Shown: positions 35,901 through 44,269, counted from the first letter of the stretch. The stretch: 64,000 nt of DNA from Arbacia lixula (GCA_963669155.1 OZ022597.1:10806811-10870810); one strand, 5' to 3'. A program made the numbers and translations. Notes: a model not told the origin generated them from the sequence alone.

Positions 35901-38900
35901 GTACGCCATGGCCTTATATTTTTATGTCGGCCATTTCCCATGAGGCATTGCAGATTTTGTCTTGTCCGCTGCCATCAATTGGTAGTAAGCAAATAATCAA
36001 CGTTGGTGAAGGTGATGGGATGAACTATCACTTCCGAGGCAATCTGGATGTAACTATCTTTCCGAAGCGCAGCTGAGGAAAGATAGCGTATACATTCAGA
36101 TCGCCGAGGAAGTGATAGTTTGTCTCATTGCCTGAAACCAAAAGTTGATTATTTGATTTATATTCCACATCTGAAACCAACTTTCTATACCAAAAATGAC
36201 AATTTGACGTACAAAAGTAATGTTTACTTCTCTACCTAACCCAGAGCCGCTGCCATGGGGAACACGCGTTAGGATGCGCGTTGATTAGGACGCACATTAT
36301 GACGCGCATTATGACGCGCGTTTGGACGCGTTAGTGGGAGCTGATAGTCCGAGTGTAACGCACTTTTATTTCACGCGTACTCAAAATATTAATCACGCAT
36401 TAGGACTGTGAGGAGTGAAGAGATCAGCGAAACCAAAAAGTTCTATCACCTAGAGTGTAACGAACTTTTATTCTCAGGTGATCTGATAGGAAAAACTACG
36501 CCTCATCAAGTGATCAACTCTTGACCAATTATATAGCAACATTCTTAGTATGTGGAATATAAAGCATTATATCACGACAGTGTAAAAGGAAAGACGTCCC
36601 ATCGCGCAGCCCCACTCAGATTTTGTTTGCAGTCATGTACGCTTCCAGTCTAGTTCAATAGGATATCAGACTGGAAACAGACAAACTGCAAACAAAATCG
36701 GGATGTTACTGCGTGGTGCATTATGGGATAACTTGCTTGGTGTGTTTTATCTACAATGATATCAATATATGTTTATATGGTCTGGAATCTTCCATTTTGT
36801 GACAGGGGAGCCAGTGAATTTCGCTGATATTGGAGACATCCACGTTCCGGCTTTGCTGCTGAAGGCCTTTTTCAGAGAGCTGCCGGAACCGATCATGACC
36901 TTTGACCTATACGAGGATGTCCTGAAAGTTCACAGTGAGTTCGGAGTGTGTGACTCCACCCCAGTTACGACTAATTTGCAATTGATTGATTTTCTTTCCC
37001 ATCAATCTATTTAAACAAAAAAATCCTTCATGCAGCCATTATGGTATTGACTTACTGATTGGTTGGTGTACTGATTCTATGACTGACTTTAACCCTGTAT
37101 CTGAAAAAAATATGTTATTTTGGTCTAAATTTGGGACATTTTGTTACTTTATCCCTAGACTTGTAAGATATATTCATTATTCTGGTCCAAATGTACCACT
37201 GTTCCTGCAACTTAACCCATGATTTGGTAACGATAGTTATTGCTCTGGTCCGAATTTTGAACCTTAAAATCACATACATTTTGTTTGATTCAAATCAAGG
37301 GCTGTAATTTGTGACTTGATCTTTAGATTTAGAAAACTGTCCATACCAAATCTCTGACTTATTCTGTGATTTCCTTTTATTTCCCAAATTGCCTTGCGTA
37401 GACTAGGCCAAATCTAGGACCATTTCTATGACTTTGTCCCTCGATCAGTGATATCTCCATGTTGGTCTAGTCCAAATCTAGGACTGTTTCTGTAGGACTG
37501 TATTCCTAGATCTCCAAATTAAACCTGTTGTACTAGTTCAAATCAAGGACTGTTTTGTGACTTTATTACTAGATCTCCAAAATATACCTGTTGTACTAGT
37601 CCAAAGCAAGGACAGTTTTTGTGACTTTATTACTAGATCTCCAAAATATACCTGTTGCACTTGTGTAAATCAGGGACTGTTTTTGTGACTTTATTACTAG
37701 ATCTCCAAAATATACCTGTTGCACTAGTTCAAATCAAGGACTGTTTTTATGACTTTATTACTAGATCTCCAAAATATACCTGTTGCACTAGTTCAAATCA
37801 AGGACTGTTTTTGTGACTTTATTACTAGATCTCCAAAATATACCTGTTGCACTAGTTCAAATCAAGGACTGTTTTTGTGACTTTATTACTAGATCTCCAA
37901 AATATACCTGTTGCACTAGTTCAAATCAAGGACTGTTTTTGTGACTTTATTACTAGATCTCCAAAATATACCTGTTGCACTAGTTCAAATCAAGGACTGT
38001 TTTTGTGACTTTATTACTAGATCTCCAAAATATACCTGTTGCATTAGTCTAAATCACAGACTGTTTTTGTGACTTTATTACTAGATCTCCAAAATATACC
38101 TGTTGCACTTGTGTAAATCAGGGACTGTTTTTGTGACTTTATTACTAGATCTCCAAAATATATCTGTTGCACTAGTTCAAATCAAGGACTGTTTTGTGAC
38201 TTTATTACTAGATCTCCAAAATATACCTGTTGCATTAGTCTAAATCACAGACTGTTTTTGTGACTTTATTACTAGATCTCCAAAATATACCTGTTGCACT
38301 TGTGTAAATCAGGGACTGTTTTTGTGACTTTATTACTAGATCTCCAAAATATATCTGTTGCACTAGTTCAAATCAAGGACTGTTTTTATGACTTTATTAC
38401 TAGATCTCCAAAATATATCTGTTGCACTAGTTCAAATCAAGGACTGTTTTGTGACTTTATTACTAGATCTCCAAAATATACCTGTTGCATTAGTCTAAAT
38501 CACAGACTGTTTTTGTGACTTTATTACTAGATCTCCAAAATATACCTGTTGCACTTGTGTAAATCAGGGACTGTTTTTGTGACTTTATTACTAGATCTCC
38601 AAAATATATCTGTTGCACTAGTTCAAATCAGGGACTGTTTTTGTGACTTTATTACTAGATCTCCAAAATATACCTGTTGCATTAGTCTAAATCACAGACT
38701 GTTTTTGTGACTTTATTACTAGATCTCCAAAATATACCTGTTGCACTAGTCCAAATCAAGGACTGTTTTTGTGACTTTATCCCCAGATCTCCAGGACAAC
38801 TCTGACCGGGCTGCGGAGTGCAAGGTGTTAATACATCAAAAGTTACCTGAGCAGAACCGAGCCATCTTCATCCATCTCTTCAAGCTACTCAGAGAGGTAC

Positions 38901-38932
38901 AATTTGTTTCCTCCTATACAACCCCCCCTCCC

Positions 38933-38972
<40 letters not shown>

Positions 38973-40633
38973 TCGCCTCCAAACTCAATTCCATGCATCC
39001 CATATTTTCATAAAATGTAAGTAAATGTGTTTTAATTCATGATTCTCACACTAAATGTTACCAATCTTTGTTCTCTCTTGGGCTGTTTGTACTAATAGGA
39101 GTTAAAAACAACTTTTGACGAATAAGTTGTAGTTCAAATCAAGGTGAAATTGACACAACATGAAGTGAAAGGATGTCAATTTTTTTGAAGCAGGTTTTGT
39201 GACATTTCATCAATTACCTTTCTGGTAATAATCCTGTGAATATTTACTGAGATTTTTCACTTTTCAACAAGATTGGGTCCAAAAATTTGTGTGTATCAGA
39301 TAATTAATTCAGAACACAGCAGTGGCCATTGTGCATCACACATGTCAACCCACAACTGGCAGTTGCTAGTAGATTGACAGGTGTGAGACACAATGGTCAT
39401 TGTTGTGTTCTGAATTAATTATCTCATACACACAAATGTTGAGGTCCGAATTTGTCCAAAAGTGAAAATCTCATTAAATATTCCAAGAACTTTTACAAGA
39501 ATGATGATTCATGAAATGTCATGAAAACTGCTTCAAAAAGATTTGACATCCTTTGACTTCATGATGCGTCAATTTCAGCTTGACATTACTTGTGGTTTAG
39601 TTTGTGTTATTTTTCAAGTGTCAAAATGTTTTTTTAACACCTAGAAGTGTATGCTCCATTGCTAGTTAATAGCTATAAATGGACGGCCTGTTTTTTATTT
39701 ATTGTATGATCACTAGCTAGCTAGCTATAGCCGCAATGCATCTCTTGTCAGCTTACTAGTACGATGCGTTGGGACTTTTCCACCGCACGTTGTATCATTT
39801 TCTAGCTCTGTGTGTGTCAGATCCTGGGATATGAGCCAGTGACATAACAAGCTCGCCAAATGGTGAAAATATCTGGACACAAAATAAACCACATTTACAA
39901 TACTCCCCTTCCAAGTCACAAAAGAAAATTTGACATTGGATTTCTCTTTGATCCCATGTTTACTGTCACTGAATATCTGGTTGAAATGTATGCATGTTTT
40001 AAGATATGCATGACCTATTGTAATTTCCATGTGGACGTGACGCATCGAGTATGCATCATATATTGAAGAGCATGTATCCAAACCATACAAATGTGTGTCA
40101 CTACCATTTTTTAATGTATTTTGCTTATTTTGTAGTGTACTGAAATGCAGAATAAATAATGATAATAATTGTAGAAGTTGTCTGTCACAAAGGAATTTAT
40201 ATTCTTTTCTTGAAACATCCTTGTTTTAAGAGAGCAGTATCAGACTTAACTCCAGAAGAAATGGAGATGGTTCATCTCTATGTGTAAAAGCTCCTTCATG
40301 TGATCTCCATTGTTTATACTGCCCCAGGTTTCCCTACATAGCAGCGAGAATCAGATGTCGGCATCAAACTTAGCCATTGTCTTTGGCCCCAACTTGATCT
40401 GGTCACGTGACGCGTCCGCCTCCCTCTCGGCCATGGCTCAAATCAACTCCTTTGTCGCCACGGTGCTCTTCAACTACGACGAGATATTCCCAGCGACGCC
40501 CGGCGACGATGCCTCGTCTCCGGGTGGGGTCAGCCCTGCGACCATCCCACCTGAGGAGATGGAGAGAGTGGAGGGTGACGGTGCGAATGAGAAAGAGCTG
40601 TGCTCGGTGGAGGATAAAGCGGCAGAGGCTTAA
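14796..40633 (+). CDS. ARHGAP1: p50RhoGAP (ARHGAP1-like): BCH/CRAL-TRIO plus RhoGAP, 11 exons
   Basis: The protein is a GTPase-activating protein for Rho-family GTPases, in which the RhoGAP domain supplies an arginine finger to speed GTP hydrolysis. The BCH/CRAL-TRIO domain binds lipids or partner proteins. Coding exons are 14796-14997, 17022-17180, 18201-18288, 20317-20448, 26635-26820, 28399-28530, 34676-34749, 35386-35463, 36806-36934, 38787-38896 and 40328-40633. They total 1,596 nt (531 residues), and every junction keeps frame. Residues 1-117 are an acidic, low-complexity N-terminus. The BCH domain is about 118-258 ([51 protein letters not shown]). The linker is 262-290, with [11 protein letters not shown] at its end. 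The GAP domain is 295-480: [10 protein letters not shown] with finger Arg about 333, [12 protein letters not shown], and [15 protein letters not shown] with the conserved Asn. The last about 50 residues are Pro/Glu-rich. Human p50RhoGAP is 439 residues, and the difference is mainly at the N-terminus. ARHGAP8 is the other close paralogue. Confidence 0.93.
16422..16913. mobile_element. MITE family C in ARHGAP1 intron 1
   Basis: Same organisation as the copy at 45210: AAAGGGATGCATGTAGTTCA and a right end GGGGTGGACTATCCATTTAA, with GGTGTCACATGTGAAGTGCT mirrored by GCACCTCGCACGCGGCGTCA. Confidence 0.8.
17022..17180 (+). CDS. ARHGAP1: ARHGAP1 exon 2: low-complexity linker
   Basis: 159 nt, phase 1-1, between CTCACCAG and GTAGGT. 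It encodes [18 protein letters not shown] through [15 protein letters not shown], leading into the BCH domain. It has little conservation of its own. An internal in-frame ATG (near 17057) could serve as an alternative start. Confidence 0.75.
17235..17609. mobile_element. Palindromic MITE (375 bp) in ARHGAP1 intron 2
   Basis: The left end AAAGGGCATATATACTGTAC and the right end CAGTATATGCCCTTTAA are inverted. Inside, TTTGCCCTCAAATGATCCAC is mirrored by ATCATTTGAGGGCAAATGAC. A relative lies at 22686-22941. Confidence 0.85.
18201..18288 (+). CDS. ARHGAP1: ARHGAP1 exon 3: start of the BCH domain
   Basis: 88 nt, phase 1 to phase 2. Encodes [20 protein letters not shown] then [10 protein letters not shown], close to the human p50RhoGAP BCH start. 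The acceptor is TTGTCTGCAG and the donor GG|GTAAGG. A 45-bp tandem array starts directly at the donor. Confidence 0.9.
18289..18612. repeat. 45-bp tandem array starting at the exon 3 donor
   Basis: Units begin at about 18316, 18361, 18406, 18451, 18496, 18541 and 18586 (exact 45-bp spacing). The first intronic bases, GTAAGGACTAAAACTTACAC, are matched in each unit by TAGGGACTAAAACTACACTT. The array is therefore derived from the 5' splice-site region itself. The GTAAGG donor is not kept in the copies (GTAGTAGGGAC instead). The open frame ([13 protein letters not shown] repeats) is an artefact of the 45-bp unit. Confidence 0.9.
19430..20316 (+). repeat. 127-bp tandem array of the exon 4 acceptor plus exon 4 5' end (7 decoy copies)
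   Basis: Decoy exon starts lie at 19430, 19557, 19684, 19809, 19936, 20063 and 20190 (spacing 127, once 125). The true exon start is 20317. Each unit contains TTCTTCCTATAG followed by ATTCATGAAGGAGACCGT and about 50 more near-exonic bases, including [10 protein letters not shown] codons. It then diverges into CACCCTTGG and intronic sequence. No unit except the last continues into FLYGLNRQ. In the exon frame each copy runs to the TAG that is the acceptor of the next unit. Confidence 0.95.
20317..20448 (+). CDS. ARHGAP1: ARHGAP1 exon 4: BCH domain core
   Basis: 132 nt, phase 2-2. Encodes [20 protein letters not shown] then [24 protein letters not shown]. It matches the human YVENDYTLV..HYGLNSRNKPS segment. 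The acceptor is CTTCCTATAG and the donor AA|GTAAGT. This is the eighth and only complete copy of the array upstream. Confidence 0.92.
20505..20663. mobile_element. MITE family A
   Basis: Nearly perfect GGGCCCTGTTGCATAAAAC ends and the full internal palindrome with ACCATGGTAAC. Inserted 57 bp after the exon 4 donor. Confidence 0.9.
20704..20996. mobile_element. Palindromic MITE with CACTGGTCTGACATTGTC ends
   Basis: The left CACTGGTCTGACATTGTCTA and the right GGCAATGTCAGACCGGTGA are inverted. Mirrored interior pairs include GAATCTGTTGTCTTGACAAC and GTTGTCGAGACAACTGGTTC. Located in ARHGAP1 intron 4. Confidence 0.85.
22686..22941. mobile_element. Palindromic MITE, shorter relative of 17235-17609
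   Basis: Shares AAAGGGAATATAGTGTACTG, the GAAAAGCCTTCAAAA block, GGATCATTTGAGGGCAAATA and the CCCTTTAA end. Internally deleted relative to the intron 2 copy. Confidence 0.8.
24335..24962. mobile_element. Tc1/mariner-type non-autonomous element (about 630 bp)
   Basis: The termini CAGTTGAGGCCAAAA and its inverse TTTTGGCCTCAACTG are flanked by TA on both sides (24333-24334 and 24963-24964), the Tc1/mariner target duplication. No transposase frame remains; the inside is AT-rich. The termini resemble those of Tc1-family elements, where GAGGYCAAAAGTTTACATAC is typical. Confidence 0.8.
25208..25691. mobile_element. Palindromic MITE with AAGGTGCGTCTTCATTAGCC ends
   Basis: The left AAGGTGCGTCTTCATTAGCC and the right GGGCTAATGAAGACGCCCCT are inverted. 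The same TCTTCATTAGC motif and AGCTCGCTATTT / AAATAGCGAGCT motifs recur inside in both orientations. A second internal pair (25290 and 25475) suggests a composite or nested copy. Confidence 0.8.
25975..26535. repeat. 560-bp pyrimidine tract (CTCCCT)n just upstream of exon 5
   Basis: Almost uninterrupted polypyrimidine on the plus strand, mostly (CTCCCT)n and (CT)n, ending about 100 bp before the exon 5 acceptor. Open frames on both strands (Leu-Pro-Ser, Glu-Gly-Arg) are composition artefacts. Such mirror-like homopyrimidine DNA can form triplexes (general knowledge). Confidence 0.95.
26635..26820 (+). CDS. ARHGAP1: ARHGAP1 exon 5: BCH domain end
   Basis: 186 nt, phase 2-2. Encodes [40 protein letters not shown] and [20 protein letters not shown]. 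This is highly similar to human p50RhoGAP (KNLKALYVVHP, ISHKFGKKVIYFNYLSEL). The acceptor is CTCTCTCAG and the donor GA|GTGCGT. Confidence 0.93.
27789..28398 (+). repeat. 76-bp tandem array of the exon 6 acceptor plus exon 6 5' end (8 decoy copies)
   Basis: Decoy exon starts are at 27789, 27866, 27942, 28019, 28096, 28172, 28247 and 28323 (spacing 75-77). The true exon starts at 28399. Each unit has TTTGTTGTTTCAG followed by TCATGATGCCAGGCTGGTCG and CTCAGTACAAGGCAAAG, then ATTAGTCATAACCTGAATTA in place of the remaining exon. The copy at 28096 has lost its acceptor (AT for AG). A more decayed copy lies near 27686. Confidence 0.93.
28399..28530 (+). CDS. ARHGAP1: ARHGAP1 exon 6: linker between BCH and GAP domains
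   Basis: 132 nt, phase 2-2. Encodes [20 protein letters not shown] then [13 protein letters not shown] and [12 protein letters not shown]. The final [10 protein letters not shown] motif is identical to human p50RhoGAP and anchors the alignment. The donor is TA|GTGAGT. Copies of its 5' part lie upstream and copies of its 3' part lie downstream. Confidence 0.92.
30249..32498 (-). pseudogene. Penelope-like RT/GIY-YIG polyprotein, two in-frame stops
   Basis: One frame of 750 codons runs from 32498 to 30249, interrupted by TAA at 31694-31692 (after PVIFGQP) and at 30884-30882 (after SDEEHLQ). The N-terminal part is a lysine/arginine-rich region followed by [19 protein letters not shown], an early RT motif. 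The middle has [20 protein letters not shown] and [10 protein letters not shown] (catalytic Asp pair). The end has [28 protein letters not shown], the GIY-YIG nuclease with its Cys-x-Cys. Both stops look like recent single-base changes because no frameshift is present. The start codon itself lies in the neighbouring inverted arm, so the natural 5' end is uncertain. Confidence 0.85.
32475..33045 (+). CDS. GIY-YIG endonuclease domain, partial, in the plus-strand Penelope arm
   Basis: About 190 open codons ending at 33045, with no ATG of its own at the truncation point. It carries [13 protein letters not shown], then [20 protein letters not shown] and the downstream Asn/Arg-rich helices. It is nearly identical to the same domain on the minus strand (one noticed difference: HDTVPQ versus HDMVPQ). 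It lacks the reverse transcriptase and is not an autonomous gene. Confidence 0.8.
33261..33300 (+). ncRNA. Hammerhead-like motif in the Penelope 3' region (second copy 30033-29994, minus)
   Basis: CCGGATGACGGACAGAGC followed by GCCCGAAACGTCG resembles the CTGATGA...GAAACGTC layout of hammerhead ribozymes known in Penelope-like element pseudo-LTRs. The first core box deviates (CGGATGA), and I cannot pair stem II cleanly. It may therefore be a decayed or minimal version. Confidence 0.35.
34070..34530. mobile_element. MITE family B
   Basis: Contains TTTCGTGACATTTCATAAAT on the left mirrored by GATGAAATGTCACAAAACCT on the right. It also has the shared TGTATCAGATAATTCATTCA and GACATCCCTTCACTGTATGA. 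Adjacent to ARHGAP1 exon 7. Confidence 0.75.
34676..34749 (+). CDS. ARHGAP1: ARHGAP1 exon 7: start of the RhoGAP domain
   Basis: 74 nt, phase 2 to phase 1. Encodes [20 protein letters not shown] then YLKRNG, aligned with human YLKDKNQGELIPPVLRFTV. The acceptor is TATATTTGCAG and the donor G|GTGAGA. Confidence 0.9.
35386..35463 (+). CDS. ARHGAP1: ARHGAP1 exon 8: arginine finger
   Basis: 78 nt, phase 1-1. Encodes [20 protein letters not shown] then HGMYNKG. The GLFRR motif carries the catalytic arginine finger, which inserts into the Rho active site (family knowledge). The acceptor is CTTGTGCAG and the donor G|GTAATA. Confidence 0.93.
35987..36158. mobile_element. MITE family D (GCAAATAATCAACG ends)
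   Basis: The left AAGCAAATAATCAACGTTGG and the right AAAAGTTGATTATTTG are inverted. The interior CACTTCCGAGGCAATCTGGA mirrors AGATCGCCGAGGAAGTGATA. A close relative is at 47083-47253. Confidence 0.8.
36806..36934 (+). CDS. ARHGAP1: ARHGAP1 exon 9: RhoGAP core
   Basis: 129 nt, phase 1-1. Encodes [40 protein letters not shown] and KVH. LK.F.RELP.P is the second signature of RhoGAP domains. The acceptor is TTTTGTGACAG and the donor A|GTGAGT. Confidence 0.93.
37510..38786 (+). repeat. 64-bp tandem array of the exon 10 acceptor plus exon 10 first bases (about 20 copies)
   Basis: Each unit contains GTGACTTTATTACTAG followed by ATCTCCAAAATATACCTGTT. The true exon junction is GTGACTTTATCCCCAG followed by ATCTCCAGGACAAC. 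Units therefore carry a 3' splice site (CTAG) and 7 exonic bases. Three unit variants (TTCAAATCAAGG, TCTAAATCACAG, TGTAAATCAGGG) alternate from about 38040 on, giving a roughly 192-bp higher-order repeat. More decayed units extend upstream to about 37320. Confidence 0.93.
38787..38896 (+). CDS. ARHGAP1: ARHGAP1 exon 10: RhoGAP helices
   Basis: 110 nt, phase 1 to phase 0. Encodes [20 protein letters not shown] then [17 protein letters not shown]. It aligns with human RSLPEHNYVVLRYLMGFLH. The acceptor is TTATCCCCAG and the donor GAG|GTACAA. It follows directly on the 64-bp array. Confidence 0.92.
39145..39580. mobile_element. MITE family B, most complete copy
   Basis: The outer pair AAGTGAAAGGATGTCAATTT / GACATCCTTTGACTTCATGA and the inner pair CCATTGTGCATCACACATGT / GACAGGTGTGAGACACAATG are inverted. 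About 430 bp, non-coding, in ARHGAP1 intron 10. Confidence 0.8.
40328..40633 (+). CDS. ARHGAP1: ARHGAP1 exon 11: end of the RhoGAP domain and C-terminal tail
   Basis: 306 nt including TAA, phase 0. Encodes [40 protein letters not shown] and [20 protein letters not shown], then a Pro/Glu/Asp-rich tail ending EDKAAEA. SNLA..FGPNL carries the conserved GAP asparagine. An AATAAA lies about 30 bp after the stop (near 40663). Confidence 0.95.
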   Translation, partial: VSLHSSENQMSASNLAIVFGPNLIWSRDASASLSAMAQINSFVATVLFNYDEIFPATPGDDASSPGGVSPATIPPEEMERVEGDGANEKELCSVEDKAAEA

Positions 40634-40709
40634 AGCCATTTTCCTCTTTATATAGAAGGAGAAATAAACCCTTCTGAGAAATTGAATTGGCTAGAAAAGC
40701 ACAGAAACA

Positions 40710-40960
40710 GGGCCCTATCTTATAATGAGTTGCAATTAATCTGAATGTACAGAGTTACAATTGATGTCAATCACAACTCGTTATAAGACAAGACCCAGAT
40801 CAGCAACATTTTGCCATAAATTAGACTTTTCTCTGTGTAATAATGAGTTGCGATTAATCTGTATCGATCGCAAGTCCAATCCCCTATCTCTAGTGTACAG
40901 AGTTGCAATGTATGTCAATCGCAACTCGTCATAAGGCGGGACCCAGATCAGCAACATTTT
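40710..40960. mobile_element. MITE pair with GGGCCCTATCTTATAATGAG ends
   Basis: 40710-40798 is a complete element: GGGCCCTATCTTATAATGAG on the left and ACTCGTTATAAGACAAGACC on the right. A second, related copy follows (about 40838-40946, ACTCGTCATAAGGCGGGACC). Both are followed by the same CAGATCAGCAACATTTTGCC flank, so a larger unit was duplicated. Confidence 0.75.
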
Positions 40961-41400
40961 GCCATAAATGTAATTTTTCTCTGTGTATGTACAAATCCAA
41001 ATCACCATCCGTGTAATCATTCTGCTCTTCAATTCCATTCAAGGTTTATTAAAATCACTTTTGCAGCCATACAGCTGAATTGGACAATTTACAAGATAAA
41101 AACAAGTATAAATACATAATGAAATAATATACATGTATCCTCTGCAAGTTTTAATCATGGAAGTATGAAGAGGTTTAACAATATAAAAAAACGGATGCAC
41201 GACAAAAGTATGATTATTGCAGCTGCGATGAAGGTGAATTGAAACATAAATTTTGAGGCATTTCAAAACTGAAAGAAAGTACTTTTGGTCCAATTCAAGT
41301 CAAAGTTCTTATTAATAATATGAAAAACTAACAAAGATCAATGTACATTAAAAAGATAGTGAGTTTCTTTAAAATGTGTTGTAAGTTTACTGTACGACAA

Positions 41401-41780
41401 TCAATTTGATTTGCTCTTCAAATCAAAGATAGACAAATAATGCTCCAGGTATCGTCTTGTTTCCACATGGTAAATAAAATCAATGAAAGCATTGTACTCT
41501 ACATCATCGCGTACCAATGGAATTCTCCCTATCGCATATAGCTCTCCGAATCTGAACGCATGTGGCGCTCTAAGTTTTTTACCTTCAATTCTTGGGATAT
41601 GAACTTCCGGTTCAAGAACATTCTATAGCCATCATCTTGCTTGTGTCTTTTCATTCTTTCATTAGTACATCCACAATCAATGTTGAGGTCTAGGCAAAAA
41701 CATTGCCGTAAGTGATTGGCGGTAGTTTTTTCAAGTACCACGTAAGTGTCCATGTAACAACCCTCCCATTTCAATATTAC
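41401..41780 (-). pseudogene. Broken coding remnant, family unknown
   Basis: Two minus-strand frames read like one interrupted protein. From 41622 down to TGA at 41403-41401: NVLEPEVHIPRIEGKKLRAP, HAFRFGELYAIGRIPLVRDD and VEYNAFIDFIYHVETRRYLE. Upstream in another frame (about 41774-41630): MDTYVVLEKTTANHLRQCFC then LDLNIDCGCTNERMKRHKQD. The composition is ordinary for a globular protein, unlike the random frames nearby. CTATAG just before 41622 could be a splice acceptor, or there may be a frameshift. I do not recognise the family. It could be a transposon fragment or the last exon of a minus-strand gene. Confidence 0.35.
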
Positions 41781-42887
41781 GAGGTTTACGAGGGTCGAAA
41801 TTACAGATTCTGTACGTTATTGCGTGAATTGAATATGCACCAAACTCTTACCGGAAGTATACATTCCAAAAGCAATCGATCAAATGTCGGTATCGCGAGG
41901 TGATATCGCTTTATATCGGCTGTATGCGATAGGGAGAATTTGCCCTGGAGGATTCATGATCAGACATCAGTGCTAGTAATCTGATTTTTTTTAGTCACAA
42001 CTTCATTTATGATACCTCTGATTTCTTTCAAATTTATGCCAATATGTGTTTTTTTTCTGATTTGCCAGCTTTATTCAATGCAACCGATTATCAGGGTTTC
42101 ATCGTCTGTAATACTACCCAAGCATCCATGGAGTACTAAGAGTAGAGGTTTAGAATCTCGTTTTTAAAAAGGTATACAATGCACTATCAGTATCGGCTTA
42201 AAAGCTTAAGGTGGTGTAAGAATTTTGATGTCAGTAGAGGACAAGACTATATTCTTCTGATTACAATTCTGTATTTAAAGTCAAGCAAAATAACATTTTC
42301 CTCTTATCTCCTCCAGGCAGATTAAGGACTGTTTATGCTAATTTCTCAGTGATAATGAGATCACCTTTATTGCCTGATCATCCAAAATCCACAATCAAAC
42401 TAACAGAAAGCCCAAATTTTGTTCACATGTCAAAAATGTCTTTTTCTTCATAGAATTATTCCTTTGTGTAAGTTTTACATGTAGATATTTCAGTGTTGAT
42501 ATGAAAACCTTCCAAGGTAGAATATTCTGACCACTCCTGCTGGTCAAACCTGACCAGTCCCCTACCCCTTGACCAGGCTCGATTAAATGTGACCGCTAGT
42601 GGGAACCTAGGATAAGGGCCGAGTTTCTTGGAAGTCTTGCATGTATCAGAGAGCTGGCCCTGGTCTCCGAGGTGAGAGTTGGCATTGAGTTCCTTATTTA
42701 AAAGCGAATATGGCACGTATGATTGCCATGGGTGGTTGACTGTTATTAGATGTGCTCAATCGCAGCTGAAAACCAGCTCTGTCATCAATAGCAGTGCGGA
42801 ACTCTTGCATTGAACACTGCCGAGGAATGCCTGCCATATTTTCAGATATTTATATAATATTGGATGCACTTGAGTGCTATATAAGAT

Positions 42888-42958
42888 ATATTGCATTCAT
42901 CAGTATGAATATTGAGTCGAACATGAGCGCAATATTCGTGCTGATGAATGCAATATAC
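42888..42958. repeat. Short hairpin repeat within a larger palindromic element
   Basis: TATTGCATTCATCAGTATGA and GTGCTGATGAATGCAATATA are inverted around a GAATATTGAGTC...GCAATATTC centre. Additional weak mirrored strings extend to about 42855 and 43000 (ATATTGGATG / AATCCAATATT). Confidence 0.6.
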
Positions 42959-44269
42959 ACGTATCTGATATACCACGAAAGAAATCCAATATTATTATTA
43001 TACATACAAACCACTTTCCACAAAAACAGCAATGGGTTCGACTTAAACAAAAAAAGAAGGAAAAGGGAAACAGGGATCTACTCACCTGTATCATATCTGC
43101 CTCGCGTATGTTTAAAAATGCACACACGCAATCAAACTCATGCGCAATTGTCATGGCGAGAGTTGAATATTGTAACAATAATGCACTCACTTTCCCCATT
43201 GATACTGGTAACACAAAATACATAGGACAGCTAATATGCCAACAATATTGCATGCCAGCAAGCAAACCTCTGGAAGGATAATTAATATGTGGTTTTATTG
43301 TATCGAAAAAGTGGTTTGTATGTGTAATATTGTACTATATAAGCCATGTTCTCACAGTACACTCATAGTTTTTAAAACTTGAGAGTAGTATTCTCACAAT
43401 GTGCTAAAAAACCAGGACAGCTCATAGTTTAAGAAGCAAAGAGCTGTGCTCATTGTTAAAAACAGGCAGTACTTACGAGCAGCGGGGCAGTTTCTCATGA
43501 CCCTGTGACTAGATAGAGCCTCATCTGTTTCTCTCCCTATACTGCTCTTCTATTGCTTAGAGTTTTTGAGCCTCGTCATGATTATGAAAAGACGAGCACA
43601 ATTTAAAAGCTATGTATTGATCTTGTATACATGTATAAGATTAGTGAAGGAGGCGAATTGAAAATAATGCAATAATTCTTTGACTGTAATAGCAATTGAT
43701 GAGTTGTGTGGAAATCTGGTTGTTTTTTGTTTAAAGTAGTGCAGTATGAGTTTCATTACATGTCTCGGCAGAGTCAATATTAATACGATTTAATGAATGG
43801 CCCGAATCTCCAATGAGTGTTCCCTAGATCAATATTCTGATATATATTCATTAATTAATCATTGTGATAATAGTACTGAAAAAATATTATAACAAATCAG
43901 CCTTGGTGTTGAATGTTAGATTCAATGGGTAATGTATATCATCAGTGTTGTAACAATTATAACTATTCAGGTTTTTACATTTATTTGTTTATCATATGGT
44001 TGTTATATGTCGCCATTATCAGTCCAGATTTGAACTTGTTTAAGAACAGTGAACGAGTAATTGAAAAATAGAGAATTGTAGAATGAATTACAAAACATTT
44101 ATGCAACAGGTTCTATCCAGGATGTTACTTGTTTAGATTATGATTGTGTTTTATTATTCATTGTTTACACCTGGTTTATCTAAACACTAATGTTAACTCA
44201 TTCCATATTAGTTTCCTATAGGCCATGTGTATGAAACAGCAGTCACTTGTTTCCTTGATATATTGTAGA

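Noticed and set aside
37510-38786. CRISPR-like appearance of the 64-bp array
   Set aside because: No unique spacers, the unit is contiguous, and the context is a metazoan intron ending at a coding exon.
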